A DNA stretch of 64,000 nt from an uncultured Clostridia bacterium (lineage in GTDB: Bacteria > Bacillota > Clostridia > Christensenellales > CAG-138): assembly GCA_944336475.1 (NCBI GenBank), contig CALVLD010000003.1, positions 56,493-120,492 on the forward strand, written 5' to 3'. The position numbers and the translations under genes were made by a program. Under the pieces are notes generated by a model that was given only the letters and a program-made list of their open reading frames with translations, did not search any database and had not been told where the DNA came from. Positions 18,030 to 26,240 of the stretch are shown here, one piece after another (the first letter of the stretch is position 1; each line of letters begins with the position of its first letter).

Positions 18030-18460
18030 ATCATGTGCCTCTCTATGCCGTTCTCGGTGCGGACTACGAGTCCCATGATACCGGCATTCTTGAGCATTCT
18101 GGAGCAGATTATGCAGGGCGCCGGCCTTGCCAGCTCGCCGTTTGAATCAAAGCCTGCAAGGTAGAGCGTTGCGCCTATCATGTCACGCCTTGCGGCGGAA
18201 ATTATAGCGTTCTGCTCCGCATGCACCGCAACGCACTTTTCATACTGTTCGCCGTGGGGGATGTTATTAGCCTCACGCCAGCATACGCCGCTATCACAGC
18301 AGTTCGGCTCGCCCCTTGCAGCCCCGTTATAGCCCGTTGCTATGATCTCGTCGTTCTTGATTATGACCGCCCCATACTGACGGCGCAGACAGGTCGAACG
18401 CTTTGCGACGGCTGCCGCAATGGAAAGGTAGTACTCGTCCTTGGAGATGCGTTGTGACAT
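18026..18460 (-). CDS. dCMP deaminase (ComEB-like)
   Basis: Zinc-dependent deaminase making dUMP from dCMP. Catalytic zinc motif VHAEQNAI (His-Ala-Glu) and PCIICSRM (PCxxC) are present, as is the N-terminal substrate segment KRSTCLRRQYGAVI. 144 residues, usual length. Directly upstream of and overlapping thyX, giving a two-gene dTMP supply unit. ATG 18460 follows AGGAGG. Confidence 0.93.
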   Translation of the reverse strand: MSQRISKDEYYLSIAAAVAKRSTCLRRQYGAVIIKNDEIIATGYNGAARGEPNCCDSGVCWREANNIPHGEQYEKCVAVHAEQNAIISAARRDMIGATLYLAGFDSNGELARPAPCIICSRMLKNAGIMGLVVRTENGIERHMI

Positions 18461-18560
18461 ATGTATACCTCCTTATCGTGATGTTTAAGTATAGCACTTT
18501 TTGCCGTTCCCTGCAAGATGCGGCATGCATTGCCCCGGCCTTTCGGAAGTTTTGAACAAT

Positions 18561-18590
18561 AGAAAAATCCCCGATCCAAACGGATCGGGA
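18561..18590 (-). terminator. Terminator of RNase P RNA
   Basis: TCCCGATCC / GGATCGGGGA hairpin with a 4-base loop followed on the minus strand by TTTTTCT, just past the 3' end of rnpB. Confidence 0.85.
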
Positions 18591-18603
18591 ATCCGATATG
18601 TTT

Positions 18604-18937
18604 TGAGCGACCCGTAAGCCGAGTTCTGTTTATGTGACCATCTATCTCGACTGCGTGTTTCCACGCAGCTCATGCGATTACGGGGAGCGTGACGGACAGC
18701 CATTAAATGCTCCCATTTCAATCTTGCTCCGGGTGGGGTTTACATGGCACGGTATGTTGCCATACCGTCGGTGGGCTCTTACCCCGCCTTTCCATCCTTG
18801 CCGCAGATGCGGCGGTCTATTTCTGTTGCACTTTCCTTAAAGTCGCCTTCACCGGACGTTATCCGGCACCCTTGTCCTGTGGAGCTCGGACTTTCCTCAC
18901 CGCAATTTTTCGTGCGGCGCAGTCACTTGGGTCACTC
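18604..18937 (-). ncRNA. rnpB: RNase P RNA (bacterial class A)
   Basis: Ribozyme that removes 5' leaders of pre-tRNA. On the minus strand it begins GAGTGACCC and ends GGGTCGCTC (helix P1). It contains the conserved GAGGAAAGTCCGAGCTCC block, the GGTAAGAGCCCACC region and the 3' segment AACAGAACTCGGCTTACGG. About 334 nt, within the normal range. It sits between the zinc-ribbon coiled-coil gene and the deaminase gene, a common Clostridia location. Confidence 0.95.
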
Positions 18938-18948
18938 AAATTTTAACA

Positions 18949-19677
18949 TCACAGTATGCAGAGTATCCTCCCGCAGTTGTCGCACTCGACTATGCTGGTG
19001 CTCGCTGCGACCCTGCGTATCACGGATGTGGGCAGCGACATGCAGCAGCGCTCGCATTTGTTGTCCTTTATCCGTGACAACGGCTGAGGTCTGGTCTTTT
19101 TCACCGCCTTGTATTTCTTCAGATATTCGGGGGATACCTGCTTTGCCGCAATCTCAACGGCTTTCTGCGCCTGCGCTATCTCAGGGGCTGCCGCATCCTC
19201 CTCCGTCTTGCAAACGGCTTTCAGATTCTTATACTCCTTGTTGAGCTTGTTCGCCTTCTCGCAGAGGGCGTTCCTCTCCGTCATGGTCTTTTCCGCACTC
19301 TCGGCCACCTCGGCAAGCAGCTTTCTGAGGGTTTCTATCCTTTTGCTTAATTCCTCCAGCTCCTCACGACACTCAGTGAGCTCGGCGGCGGTGCACTCCT
19401 CGTCCTTGATCATTATTTCGAGGTTTTCCTTCTCAAGATCGTAATCGTTCAAGAGCGTTTTAAGCGTTCCGGCGGCGTCCTCGACGGTCTTAGCCTTCTC
19501 GTTCAGGGAGTCATTCAATACGTCCATCTGCGCCGTTTGCTCCTTGAGGATGGCGTGCAACTTCATGCATCTCTGTCTTGCCGGAGTGCTCCTGACCTGC
19601 TTCTTCAACGAGTCAAGCGCAAGCTCCGCTTCCTGATACTGCCATAATGCTTCGATCTGTGTCATAATATCATCCAT
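18949..19677 (-). CDS. C4-type zinc ribbon coiled-coil protein
   Basis: 242 residues: a long coiled coil (about 10-180, Glu/Lys/Leu-rich) and a C-terminal zinc ribbon CERCCMSLP...CDNCGRILC. This is the widespread zf-RING_7/DUF164 family, which is often beside nif3 and trmK as here; a role near nucleic acid or translation is suspected but unproven. The frame starts with ATG 19677; ATG 19665 is also possible, as neither has an ideal ribosome binding site. Confidence 0.85.
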   Translation of the reverse strand: MDDIMTQIEALWQYQEAELALDSLKKQVRSTPARQRCMKLHAILKEQTAQMDVLNDSLNEKAKTVEDAAGTLKTLLNDYDLEKENLEIMIKDEECTAAELTECREELEELSKRIETLRKLLAEVAESAEKTMTERNALCEKANKLNKEYKNLKAVCKTEEDAAAPEIAQAQKAVEIAAKQVSPEYLKKYKAVKKTRPQPLSRIKDNKCERCCMSLPTSVIRRVAASTSIVECDNCGRILCIL

Positions 19678-19713
19678 TCCCCACCAAAGGTGGATTTATT
19701 TTCGGCCCTGATG

Positions 19714-20475
19714 TCACAACGCGCGGAGGGGGCTCCGCTCCGTCCTTGACAGTATGAATTCCACTTCCGGAGCCATGCTGCGCACCTTAGCAATGAGCGG
19801 CTCCAGAACGACGCGCTCGGTCTCATAGTGACCCGCAACCACCACGCAGAGCCCGGCATGCGCCGCTTCTATCGCATGGTTATGCTTGCACTCGCCCGTT
19901 ACATACACGTCCGCACCTGCATTCAATGCGTATGCATACTCCGCACCGCCTGCACCGCCGCATACGCATGCCGTGCGGAGGAGCTTATCCTCACCCGCTA
20001 TGCGTACCCTTGTGCCCAGCGTCTGCTCCACCCTGCGGGCAAACTCGGTCAGCATCATCGGAGTCTTGAGCCTCCCTATGCGCAGCATATTGTCGGGCGG
20101 CAAGGGAACCTCGTCCTCAATGCCCAACAGCCTGCACAGCTCCGTGTTTACGCCTCCCTCGGCACAATCAAGATTGGTGTGCGCCGCAAACAGTGCGATG
20201 TCGGAGCGTATCAGCCTGAACACCGGACCGTCAATTGGATCATCCGGCATAAGACGTTTTATCGGCCTGAACAGGAGGGGATGGTGCGACAGCACAAGGT
20301 CGCAGCCAAGCTCCTCCGCCTCACGCACTGCGGCCTGCGTACAGTCGAGTGCGACGAGCACACGGGAGATATCCTCCCTGTATGTGCCCACGATAAGCCC
20401 CGAATTGTCAAAGCCGAGCGCCATGTCGGGAGGCGCAACGGTACCCATCATTGAGACAAAATCGCACAGCTTCAT
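19714..20475 (-). CDS. Nif3-like dinuclear metal-center protein
   Basis: NIF3/YqfO-type protein, a hexameric protein binding two metal ions, proposed GTP cyclohydrolase I type 2-like; true role unsettled. Segments seen: ALGFDNSGLIVG, the metal motif LVLSHHPLLF, AHTNLDCAEGGVN, and the C-terminal VYVTGECKHNHA...VVVAGHYETE. It lacks the extra PII-like insertion of longer homologues (about 370 residues) and is the short 253-residue form. ATG 20475 starts one base after the trmK stop and follows GGAGAGGG. Confidence 0.92.
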   Translation of the reverse strand: MKLCDFVSMMGTVAPPDMALGFDNSGLIVGTYREDISRVLVALDCTQAAVREAEELGCDLVLSHHPLLFRPIKRLMPDDPIDGPVFRLIRSDIALFAAHTNLDCAEGGVNTELCRLLGIEDEVPLPPDNMLRIGRLKTPMMLTEFARRVEQTLGTRVRIAGEDKLLRTACVCGGAGGAEYAYALNAGADVYVTGECKHNHAIEAAHAGLCVVVAGHYETERVVLEPLIAKVRSMAPEVEFILSRTERSPLRAL

Positions 20476-20476
20476 T

Positions 20477-21208
20477 TCATATTCCCTCTCCGTCGGCAAG
20501 ACGGTCGATAAGCATGTTTGTGGCCTCTATGGTTCTTACGAGCGACGCCACTTCTCGCCCATGCAACCTTGCTTTTGCAAGCTCCCTTTCATAGACCGAG
20601 CGGAAGTGGAGCAGCAACGGCATGAGCTCGGGCTCTCGCTTTTGCACCATCACCCAGCCGAAGCGATAGAAGTCGGCCGGAAACCACTCGGGAACCCCTA
20701 TCCCACCGCCGTACCTTGCGGCAATGACCTGATAGTATCTGCCCGAGTCGAGCACTACACGCTCGTCTGCGATGCCGTAGCCTGAGCGCACAAGGAATCC
20801 CCTCAGCTCCGCCTCGCCTCGCATGGGCTGCATCACTATCAGCTCCGCACGACGCGCCGCATCGCAGCCCCGTTCGAGCATGCCGGCGATGAGCTCGCCT
20901 CCCATGCCGCACACGGCGATTTTGAAATCCGCCCCGCCTACGAGCGGCAACAGTCCCTCAAGCCCGTCGGCACGGCGCACGGCGATGTTGAGCCCGGTAT
21001 CTGCGGCAAGCGTCCGCACCTTTTCGACCGACGCAGCACTGATGTCGGATGCCAGCACTCGCTTTGCTCTGCCGGATCTGAGCAGTGCGGCAGACAGATA
21101 CCCATGGTCGCATCCTATGTCGGCAATGACATCGGCGGAACCGAGCATCTCCAGCACGGCGATCAGCCGCAGGCCAAGCGGCACGATGCGATGGCTACAA
21201 TACCTCAT
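20477..21208 (-). CDS. trmK: tRNA (adenine-22-N1)-methyltransferase
   Basis: SAM-dependent Rossmann methyltransferase that modifies A22 of tRNA. SAM motif VIADIGCDHGYLSAAL near the N-terminus, ASDISAASVEKV, and ICGMGGELIAGML-type segment (here IAVCGMGGELIA). ATG 21208 is chosen: the upstream frame (to 21268) lies within promoter sequence. The start codon is only six bases after a perfect -10 box, so the mRNA probably has no leader. Followed by nif3 with one base between. Confidence 0.92.
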   Translation of the reverse strand: MRYCSHRIVPLGLRLIAVLEMLGSADVIADIGCDHGYLSAALLRSGRAKRVLASDISAASVEKVRTLAADTGLNIAVRRADGLEGLLPLVGGADFKIAVCGMGGELIAGMLERGCDAARRAELIVMQPMRGEAELRGFLVRSGYGIADERVVLDSGRYYQVIAARYGGGIGVPEWFPADFYRFGWVMVQKREPELMPLLLHFRSVYERELAKARLHGREVASLVRTIEATNMLIDRLADGEGI

Positions 21209-21214
21209 GTTACC

Positions 21215-21243
21215 ATTATACCTTATAGTATGGGATTTGTCAA
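21215..21243 (-). promoter_or_regulatory. Consensus promoter giving a leaderless trmK mRNA
   Basis: Minus strand: TTGACA (21243-21238), 17 bases, TATAAT (21220-21215), then GGTAAC and the ATG. Transcription should begin at or next to the A of the start codon. Confidence 0.8.
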
Positions 21244-21249
21244 TCAGCA

Positions 21250-21292
21250 GAGAGGGTCCCCGAAGCACAAAACTTGCTTCGGGGACCCTCTC
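21250..21292 (-). terminator. Long hairpin after the M23 peptidase gene
   Basis: A near-perfect 18-base stem (GAGAGGGTCCCCGAAGCA and its complement) with a 7-base loop, between the M23 gene and the trmK promoter. There is no clear T-run on the minus strand, so it may be a weak terminator or an RNA-stabilising hairpin. Confidence 0.6.
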
Positions 21293-21315
21293 GCCATATT
21301 AGGAGGTAGACCATC

Positions 21316-22071
21316 TCAATCCGTATGGGTGAAGGTTACATATTGGGTGGGATCCTTGGGTTCATCGTCGATGTAGAGTTCAAAGTGCAGGTGGCTCTCT
21401 TCCGCACATTCGGAGAGTGCAGTGTCCCCGATATAGCCTATTACGTCACGGGCATTTACCGCCTGCCCCTCCGTTACCGGGGGCTCCTCCTTGAGGTTGG
21501 AATAGACCGTCACCATTCCGCCGCTGTGGCGTATTACCACCGTTACCCCAAGCATATCGTCGGCATACACCCTCTCCACGGTGCCCTCTGCGACGCTTCG
21601 CACCTCCGTACCCTGCGGTGCGGCAATATCGACGCCGGAGTGGGTCATCCACTGGTTGAGCGTCTCCGAGTATATGAGGGAGTCCATCGCAAACACCCGG
21701 ATTATATTGCCCTCCACGGGTGCGTGGAGCACTATGGGCGCAGGGGTCGTCTGTACCGCAGGGGTCGTGGGCATGGGGGCTATCGTCTTTTCCGGCATTA
21801 CGGTAGGCAGGGGTGTCCTTGCCGGTCGTGGGCCCGTTGTGACCTGTGTGGGCTGTGTCGTAGGCACTGTCACATCGTTGAGCGTCTGATCCTGCGACTG
21901 CCGCACGGGATCGCTCGGCTCCTCCCCTCCGGTGAATATCAGCGCAGCGGTCGTACCTATCACCGCAATACACAGCCCAAGGGCTATGTAGAGCCCGTTC
22001 TTTCTGAAAAATATGGATGAACGCAGCCTCAACTGCCTCCATCTGCGCCTTTGCTCGGCTTTTTTATCCAT
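21316..22071 (-). CDS. Membrane-anchored M23 family metallopeptidase
   Basis: Zinc peptidoglycan endopeptidase fold. Order: short basic cytosolic tail, one membrane segment (about 30-50), a Thr/Pro-rich linker (about 65-115), then an LytM domain with HSGVDIAAPQGT (first His/Asp ligands) and SHLHFELYID (HxH). The catalytic residues appear intact, so it is probably active. This layout (tail, TM, linker, M23) resembles SpoIIQ-like proteins of spore formers, but I cannot assign it to that role. ATG 22071 follows GAAGGGA by 8 bases; ATG 22077 is the alternative. Confidence 0.88.
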   Translation of the reverse strand: MDKKAEQRRRWRQLRLRSSIFFRKNGLYIALGLCIAVIGTTAALIFTGGEEPSDPVRQSQDQTLNDVTVPTTQPTQVTTGPRPARTPLPTVMPEKTIAPMPTTPAVQTTPAPIVLHAPVEGNIIRVFAMDSLIYSETLNQWMTHSGVDIAAPQGTEVRSVAEGTVERVYADDMLGVTVVIRHSGGMVTVYSNLKEEPPVTEGQAVNARDVIGYIGDTALSECAEESHLHFELYIDDEPKDPTQYVTFTHTD

Positions 22072-22131
22072 ATGCATCGTCCCTTCTTTGTCTTTCGGTG
22101 GTATTATTGACACTTAATCCGTCCGCTATAC

Positions 22132-22160
22132 TTGAAATGGCTTCAAAAAATTGATATAAT
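22132..22160 (+). promoter_or_regulatory. Promoter for 22192 operon
   Basis: TTGAAA (22132-22137), 17 bases, TATAAT (22155-22160), 31 bases before the start codon. Confidence 0.75.
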
Positions 22161-22191
22161 CAGGGAACGCAATCCGGGAGGTTTGTCTTTT

Positions 22192-23187
22192 ATGAAAGCG
22201 ACAAAAACCATACTAGGGATATTGTTTGCGTTGCTTACGCTCGCCGCATTCATTGCCCCGTTCAAATTCGTGCCCGAAAAGTTCATGGCAGATGACTATG
22301 AGGCAACGTATGAACGGCTCTCCTCAGGCGGTATGGAGGTGGACGAATCATATGTCGCCGCCCGCGTGGATGCGACTGCAAAGGAATACTTTCCCATTAC
22401 ATTCACCACCTCGCTTCTCATTGCCTGTGTTGGGGTGTTAGTCGTTCGTTTGCTCTCGCTTGTTCCGCCTCACGGCATGGGAGGATTCAACCTCTTCAAC
22501 CCCATCGCCCTCCCTCTCATTGCGATAATGGCGCTTGGCATGCGTTTTTCGATCTCGCTCACGCTTGATGCGATCTCAAGTCCGTCGGTCATCGAGTTTC
22601 GCAGCCTCACATCGGATTTTGCCGCCTCAATGGACGGCAGCGCTCGCCCGTGGCAGCTCTTCATAGTCGTTCCCCTGCTGCTCGAAGTCACATTCCGCTG
22701 CATTATCCCCGGCTTCCTTGAGCGTGTGCATGCCGTTGTCGGCATAGCGGTCTCCGTGGTCGCATATTCGCTCGTGATGCACGCTGCGTTCCGTGCCTAT
22801 GGCGTATGGATGACGGGCTCTACGGCATCTGCCTTCGTTGCGCTTATCATTGCCGCCGTGATGGGGATTTTGCTCATGCTTGTAACATGGCGGCTGCGTT
22901 CGGTAATACCTGCAATGCTCATGCATATTATCATAGTACACTCCTCTGTGCTCGTGCCCGGCTTTGCAGGTCTCGGAGCGTTTGCGCTGCCGCTTGCTAT
23001 AGCGATGGTCGTGCTGCCGTTTGCGGCGATAATAATACTGCCCGTTCTCGGCACAAAGCATGCCGTATTCCGTGCGGACTTCCCGTTTACCGCCCATCAC
23101 AAGCGCATGGACGCCCGTCTTGCAGCGCTCGAGCTGCCACGCCACAGGGCGACGAAGGGGGATACGGATGTGTCCGAATCCGCATGA
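22192..23187 (+). CDS. CPBP-like (CAAX-protease superfamily) membrane protein
   Basis: 331 residues with about eight hydrophobic segments. The middle carries LLEVTFRCIIPGFLER, which matches the first motif of CPBP glutamic-type intramembrane proteases (EExxxR), but the first Glu is Leu here; later His residues occur in SLVMHAAF and MLMHIIIVHSS, placed like motifs 2 and 3. So either a diverged protease or an inactive relative. ATG 22192 follows GGGAGG. Its stop overlaps the next start (ATGA), so the two genes are co-translated. Confidence 0.6.
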   Translation: MKATKTILGILFALLTLAAFIAPFKFVPEKFMADDYEATYERLSSGGMEVDESYVAARVDATAKEYFPITFTTSLLIACVGVLVVRLLSLVPPHGMGGFNLFNPIALPLIAIMALGMRFSISLTLDAISSPSVIEFRSLTSDFAASMDGSARPWQLFIVVPLLLEVTFRCIIPGFLERVHAVVGIAVSVVAYSLVMHAAFRAYGVWMTGSTASAFVALIIAAVMGILLMLVTWRLRSVIPAMLMHIIIVHSSVLVPGFAGLGAFALPLAIAMVVLPFAAIIILPVLGTKHAVFRADFPFTAHHKRMDARLAALELPRHRATKGDTDVSESA

Positions 23188-23224
23188 GCAGGCGAAGCTC
23201 GCCGCATGAGCAGGCGAAGCTCGC
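23181..23224 (+). repeat. 22-base perfect tandem duplication at a gene start
   Basis: Two identical 22-base copies (23181-23202 and 23203-23224) covering the end of the CPBP-like gene and the start of the next. Because 22 is not a multiple of 3, copy number changes which start codon is in frame with the downstream gene. Confidence 0.95.
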
Positions 23225-23771
23225 CGCTCTGGCATTTCTGAAGGCGCACGGCTTCCCAGAGGCAGAGCCTGGCTGCATATCCTCCATGAGTCCGATGGCG
23301 GAGCTGTCCACGGCCCTGCCAATGAGACTCGGGGTTGACAATAAAAGCGAATTGTTGTACAATATCTCCCCCGTTGAACGGGAGCTGTTTGAAAGCATCC
23401 GCCAGGCAAATGGGTACATCAACTTCCGTCTGAGCGATGTGGCATATGAACGGTTCTGCCGCCGTGCAGCGGAGACGCTGCCGCCGAAGGTTCAAGCTGA
23501 TGTCATACCTGTTGGCAGGCTGAGCGCCGAGTATCTGCACGCAAGGCTGCTCACCGTTGCCTTCACCGCCAAGCCAGGCTTTCACTGCAATGCGGCGGTT
23601 CGTCGTGCGCTGTGGATGTGCTTCTCGCTCCTGGATACGGCCATTGCCGAAAGGCGGCGCTCTTTGTGCCTTGTGTCAGTTGCAGAGGCGTTGGATGATC
23701 CCTCCGCAATATGCAGGGATGCTGCGCTTGCAATGGCCGGCGTAATCGGAAATTATATTATTGTCAAATAG
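23184..23771 (+). CDS. ArgS-like / DALR-domain protein without catalytic core
   Basis: 195 residues. The first half holds RQANGYINFRLSDVAYERF, resembling the N-terminal tRNA-recognition domain of arginyl-tRNA synthetase (NGFINxxLS). The second half (about 115-195) is helical and resembles the DALR anticodon-binding domain. There is no HIGH/KMSKS catalytic domain, so it cannot charge tRNA; a tRNA-binding or regulatory role is a guess. ATG 23184 overlaps the upstream stop and lies in the first copy of a tandem repeat. With one repeat copy the in-frame start would be ATG 23169. Confidence 0.6.
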   Translation: MSRRSSPHEQAKLAALAFLKAHGFPEAEPGCISSMSPMAELSTALPMRLGVDNKSELLYNISPVERELFESIRQANGYINFRLSDVAYERFCRRAAETLPPKVQADVIPVGRLSAEYLHARLLTVAFTAKPGFHCNAAVRRALWMCFSLLDTAIAERRRSLCLVSVAEALDDPSAICRDAALAMAGVIGNYIIVK

Positions 23772-23783
23772 AGAGGTTTGAAT

Positions 23784-24440
23784 ATGGTTATCAAATGGTT
23801 TGGGCATTCCTGCTTTTTGCTGACGAACTCCGAAGGGGTTTCTATACTAACCGATCCGTGTGCTCCTGCCGTGGGCTTTGACCTCCACGACATCCCGTGC
23901 GATGCTGTTGCGGTCAGTCACGACCACTTTGACCACAACTATATTGCTGCTGTATCGGGCGAGCCCGTGGTCGTATCCACAGTGGGCAAGCATGAGGTTG
24001 GGGGCGTGCGTATAGAGGGCTTTGAAGTGCTGCACGACAAACAAAACGGTGCCGTCCGTGGAAAGTGCGTGATGTTTGTGATTGAGATGGACGGCATCCG
24101 TGTGCTTCACGCCGGCGATATAGGGCAGCTCCCCTCGGAGGATTTCATAAAGGCCCTTGGGGACATCGATGTGCTCCTCGTCCCCGTCGGCGGCAAGTAC
24201 ACTCTTGACTATGCCGAGGCTCGTGAGCTTGCAAACATGCTCCGCCCCAGCGTTGTCATACCCATGCACTATCGCACCGCAAAGTGCAAGTTCAATGACA
24301 TAGACGATGTAAACAACTTCATCTCCACTGTAAGGGATTGCAAGATCCATCGCCTTAACGACTGCGAAGCCACCCTTTCCCGTCAGAGCCTTGGCGAGGA
24401 CAGGGTGCTCGTGCTTGAGCCCTTCGACCCCGAAAGGTGA
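23784..24440 (+). CDS. UPF0173-type metal-dependent hydrolase (metallo-beta-lactamase fold)
   Basis: About 218 residues. N-terminal IKWFGHSCFLL, metal motif VSHDHFDHN (HxHxDH-like), VLHAGDIGQLPS and PMHYRTAKCKF are the family hallmarks. Cytosolic, probably zinc-dependent; substrate unknown for the family. ATG 23784 follows GAGAGG by 7 bases; TTG 23778 is less likely. A terminator follows at 24459. Confidence 0.9.
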   Translation: MVIKWFGHSCFLLTNSEGVSILTDPCAPAVGFDLHDIPCDAVAVSHDHFDHNYIAAVSGEPVVVSTVGKHEVGGVRIEGFEVLHDKQNGAVRGKCVMFVIEMDGIRVLHAGDIGQLPSEDFIKALGDIDVLLVPVGGKYTLDYAEARELANMLRPSVVIPMHYRTAKCKFNDIDDVNNFISTVRDCKIHRLNDCEATLSRQSLGEDRVLVLEPFDPER

Positions 24441-24458
24441 TTTCCCATCGACACACAT

Positions 24459-24487
24459 GGCTCTCCGTACCTGCGGAGAGCCTTTAT
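24459..24487 (+). terminator. Rho-independent terminator
   Basis: GGCTCTCCG / CGGAGAGCC with a 6-base loop, then TTTATT. Ends the 22192-24440 operon. Confidence 0.85.
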
Positions 24488-24527
24488 TATGGCTGATTTT
24501 ATAACTAAAAATATAAAATTTTCGCTC

Positions 24528-24555
24528 TTGACTTTTGAGATAAAAGGGCTATCAT
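24528..24555 (+). promoter_or_regulatory. Promoter for the PII-like/antiporter operon
   Basis: TTGACT (24528-24533), 16 bases, TATCAT (24550-24555), about 57 bases before the start codon. Confidence 0.6.
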
Positions 24556-24612
24556 TACTGCGGTGTCTCCGCAGGCACAGCTCAAATAATCGGAAGAAAG
24601 GTAGTGTTTCCA

Positions 24613-24945
24613 ATGCAGCTTCTGGTCATCACCATAGATAAATGCGAGGAGTTTCTCGATACCCTCGCCGGCCTTAAGGCGCACGGCATGAACGGCATTG
24701 TGTTCCAGTCGACAAGCCTCAAGCACGCCCTGCTCCACAGCACCGTTGATGCAGCGCCGATATTCGGCTCCCTCAGCAAGGTAATGAACAATGATTTTGA
24801 ATCAAGCCATACCGCCTTCCTTCTTCTCAACGACGATCAGATAGAGCATGCAAAGCGTGTGGTACGTCGCAACACGAACGGCCTTGGCAGGAAGGGCGTA
24901 ATGTTCACCATCCCCATAATTTCATATGAGGGCATAGAGGAGTGA
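24613..24945 (+). CDS. PII-like small regulatory protein
   Basis: 110 residues, soluble, of ferredoxin-like fold by pattern: strand QLLVITIDK, helix EEFLDTLAGLKAHGMNGIVFQS, a flexible middle and C-terminal strand VMFTIPIISYEGIEE. This resembles PII/PII-like proteins that sense nucleotides and gate a neighbouring transporter. It is four bases before a CPA2-type antiporter gene, so control of that transporter is the natural guess. No uridylylation Tyr or c-di-AMP motif could be identified. ATG 24613 follows GAAAGG; GTG 24604 is too close to it. Confidence 0.6.
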   Translation: MQLLVITIDKCEEFLDTLAGLKAHGMNGIVFQSTSLKHALLHSTVDAAPIFGSLSKVMNNDFESSHTAFLLLNDDQIEHAKRVVRRNTNGLGRKGVMFTIPIISYEGIEE

Positions 24946-24949
24946 TATT

Positions 24950-26209
24950 ATGACAGCGCTTTTGATGATGGGCTTTGCCATGGTAGGCGGCCTTGCGCTT
25001 TCGCGCTTGATGAAGCTCTTCAATCTGCCCAATGTCACCGGCTTTCTCATCGCCGGTCTACTCATCGGTCCAAACCTTTGGGAGCTCGTTACGGACGGCA
25101 AGTTCGGCGGCTTGATAACCCGCGAGGGGCTTGAGAGTCTCAATATCATAACCACCGTTGCGCTTGGCTTCATCGCCTTTTCGATAGGCGGCGAATTCAA
25201 ACTGAGCAACATCAAAAAACTTGGCGGTCAGATAATCGTGATCACATTCGTGCAGGCCATGACCACGGTACTGTTCGTGATGGCGGCAATGTTTTTCGTG
25301 CGGGGCGAGTGCGAAAACTACATCGCCCGTGCACTGCTGCTCGGTGCCATTGCAGCGGCGACCGCCCCTGCCGCAACGCTCATGGTCGTGCGTCAATACC
25401 GGGCAAAGGGCCCCGTTACGGACACGCTGCTCCCCGTCGTTGCATTCGACGATGCAGTCGGTCTCATGATATTCTCCGTCTGCTTTGCGCTTGCTGAGGT
25501 CTTTGCCGCCGGCAAGGAGCTGACCTTTGCGGCAACGGTGCTTGCCCCCCTGCGTGAGATAGGGCTCTCGCTTGTGATAGGCGCTGCGCTCGGCGCATTG
25601 CTCTCCCTCTGCTGCAAGTGGTTTCACTCCAACGGCAACCGCCTCATGCTGATGATCGCAGCAGTGATAATGGGCGTTGCCCTCTCCGAGGTGTGGGAGC
25701 TCTCGTCGCTGCTCGTCTGCATGATGATAGGAGCCCTCTTCGCAAACCTGAGGAAGGACTCCATCGTCATACTCGACCTCTGCGAAAAGTGGACTCCGCC
25801 CGTGTTCATGCTGTTCTTCGTTATATCGGGTGCGGAGCTGGACATCTCCATAATTCCCCAGGTGGGTGTTGCGGGCATCGTGTATGTGCTCGTGCGTGCC
25901 GTCGGCAAGTACTTTGGCGCCTTCCTGGGCGCATACATATCCAAGAGTGAAAAAACTGTGCGCCACTATCTGGGGTTTACGCTGCTTCCGCAGGCAGGCG
26001 TTGCGATAGGCATGGCGCAGATGGTCGCCGCCTCGGAGGATCTGTCCTCCGTTGCCGGACAGGTCGTTACGGTAGTGCTCTTTGCAACGCTCGTGTATGA
26101 GCTCACCGGCCCCATAATCACCAAGATCGCCCTTTTCAAAGCCGGCGAGATCGACTCCACGCTGCAAAAAACGCAAAGGCCGTTTGCACGATTTGCCAAA
26201 AAGGGCTGA
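24950..26209 (+). CDS. CPA2-family cation/proton antiporter
   Basis: 419 residues, about twelve membrane segments. Segments LMKLFNLPNVTGFLIAGLLIGP and LGFIAFSIGGEFKL near the start, and VVAFDDAVGLMIFS (Asp-Asp ion-binding motif typical of electrogenic CPA2 antiporters) are present. It lacks the C-terminal RCK/TrkA-N domain of KefB/C, so nucleotide control could come from the PII-like protein encoded four bases upstream. Na+ or K+ in exchange for H+ cannot be told apart from sequence. Confidence 0.88.
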   Translation: MTALLMMGFAMVGGLALSRLMKLFNLPNVTGFLIAGLLIGPNLWELVTDGKFGGLITREGLESLNIITTVALGFIAFSIGGEFKLSNIKKLGGQIIVITFVQAMTTVLFVMAAMFFVRGECENYIARALLLGAIAAATAPAATLMVVRQYRAKGPVTDTLLPVVAFDDAVGLMIFSVCFALAEVFAAGKELTFAATVLAPLREIGLSLVIGAALGALLSLCCKWFHSNGNRLMLMIAAVIMGVALSEVWELSSLLVCMMIGALFANLRKDSIVILDLCEKWTPPVFMLFFVISGAELDISIIPQVGVAGIVYVLVRAVGKYFGAFLGAYISKSEKTVRHYLGFTLLPQAGVAIGMAQMVAASEDLSSVAGQVVTVVLFATLVYELTGPIITKIALFKAGEIDSTLQKTQRPFARFAKKG

Positions 26210-26240
26210 CGCATATTTCCCGAACACAGATAGACAAACA

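Noticed and set aside
25058..26227. 389-residue minus-strand open frame opposite the antiporter
   Set aside because: Antisense shadow; no motif, and the plus strand is clearly the coding strand.
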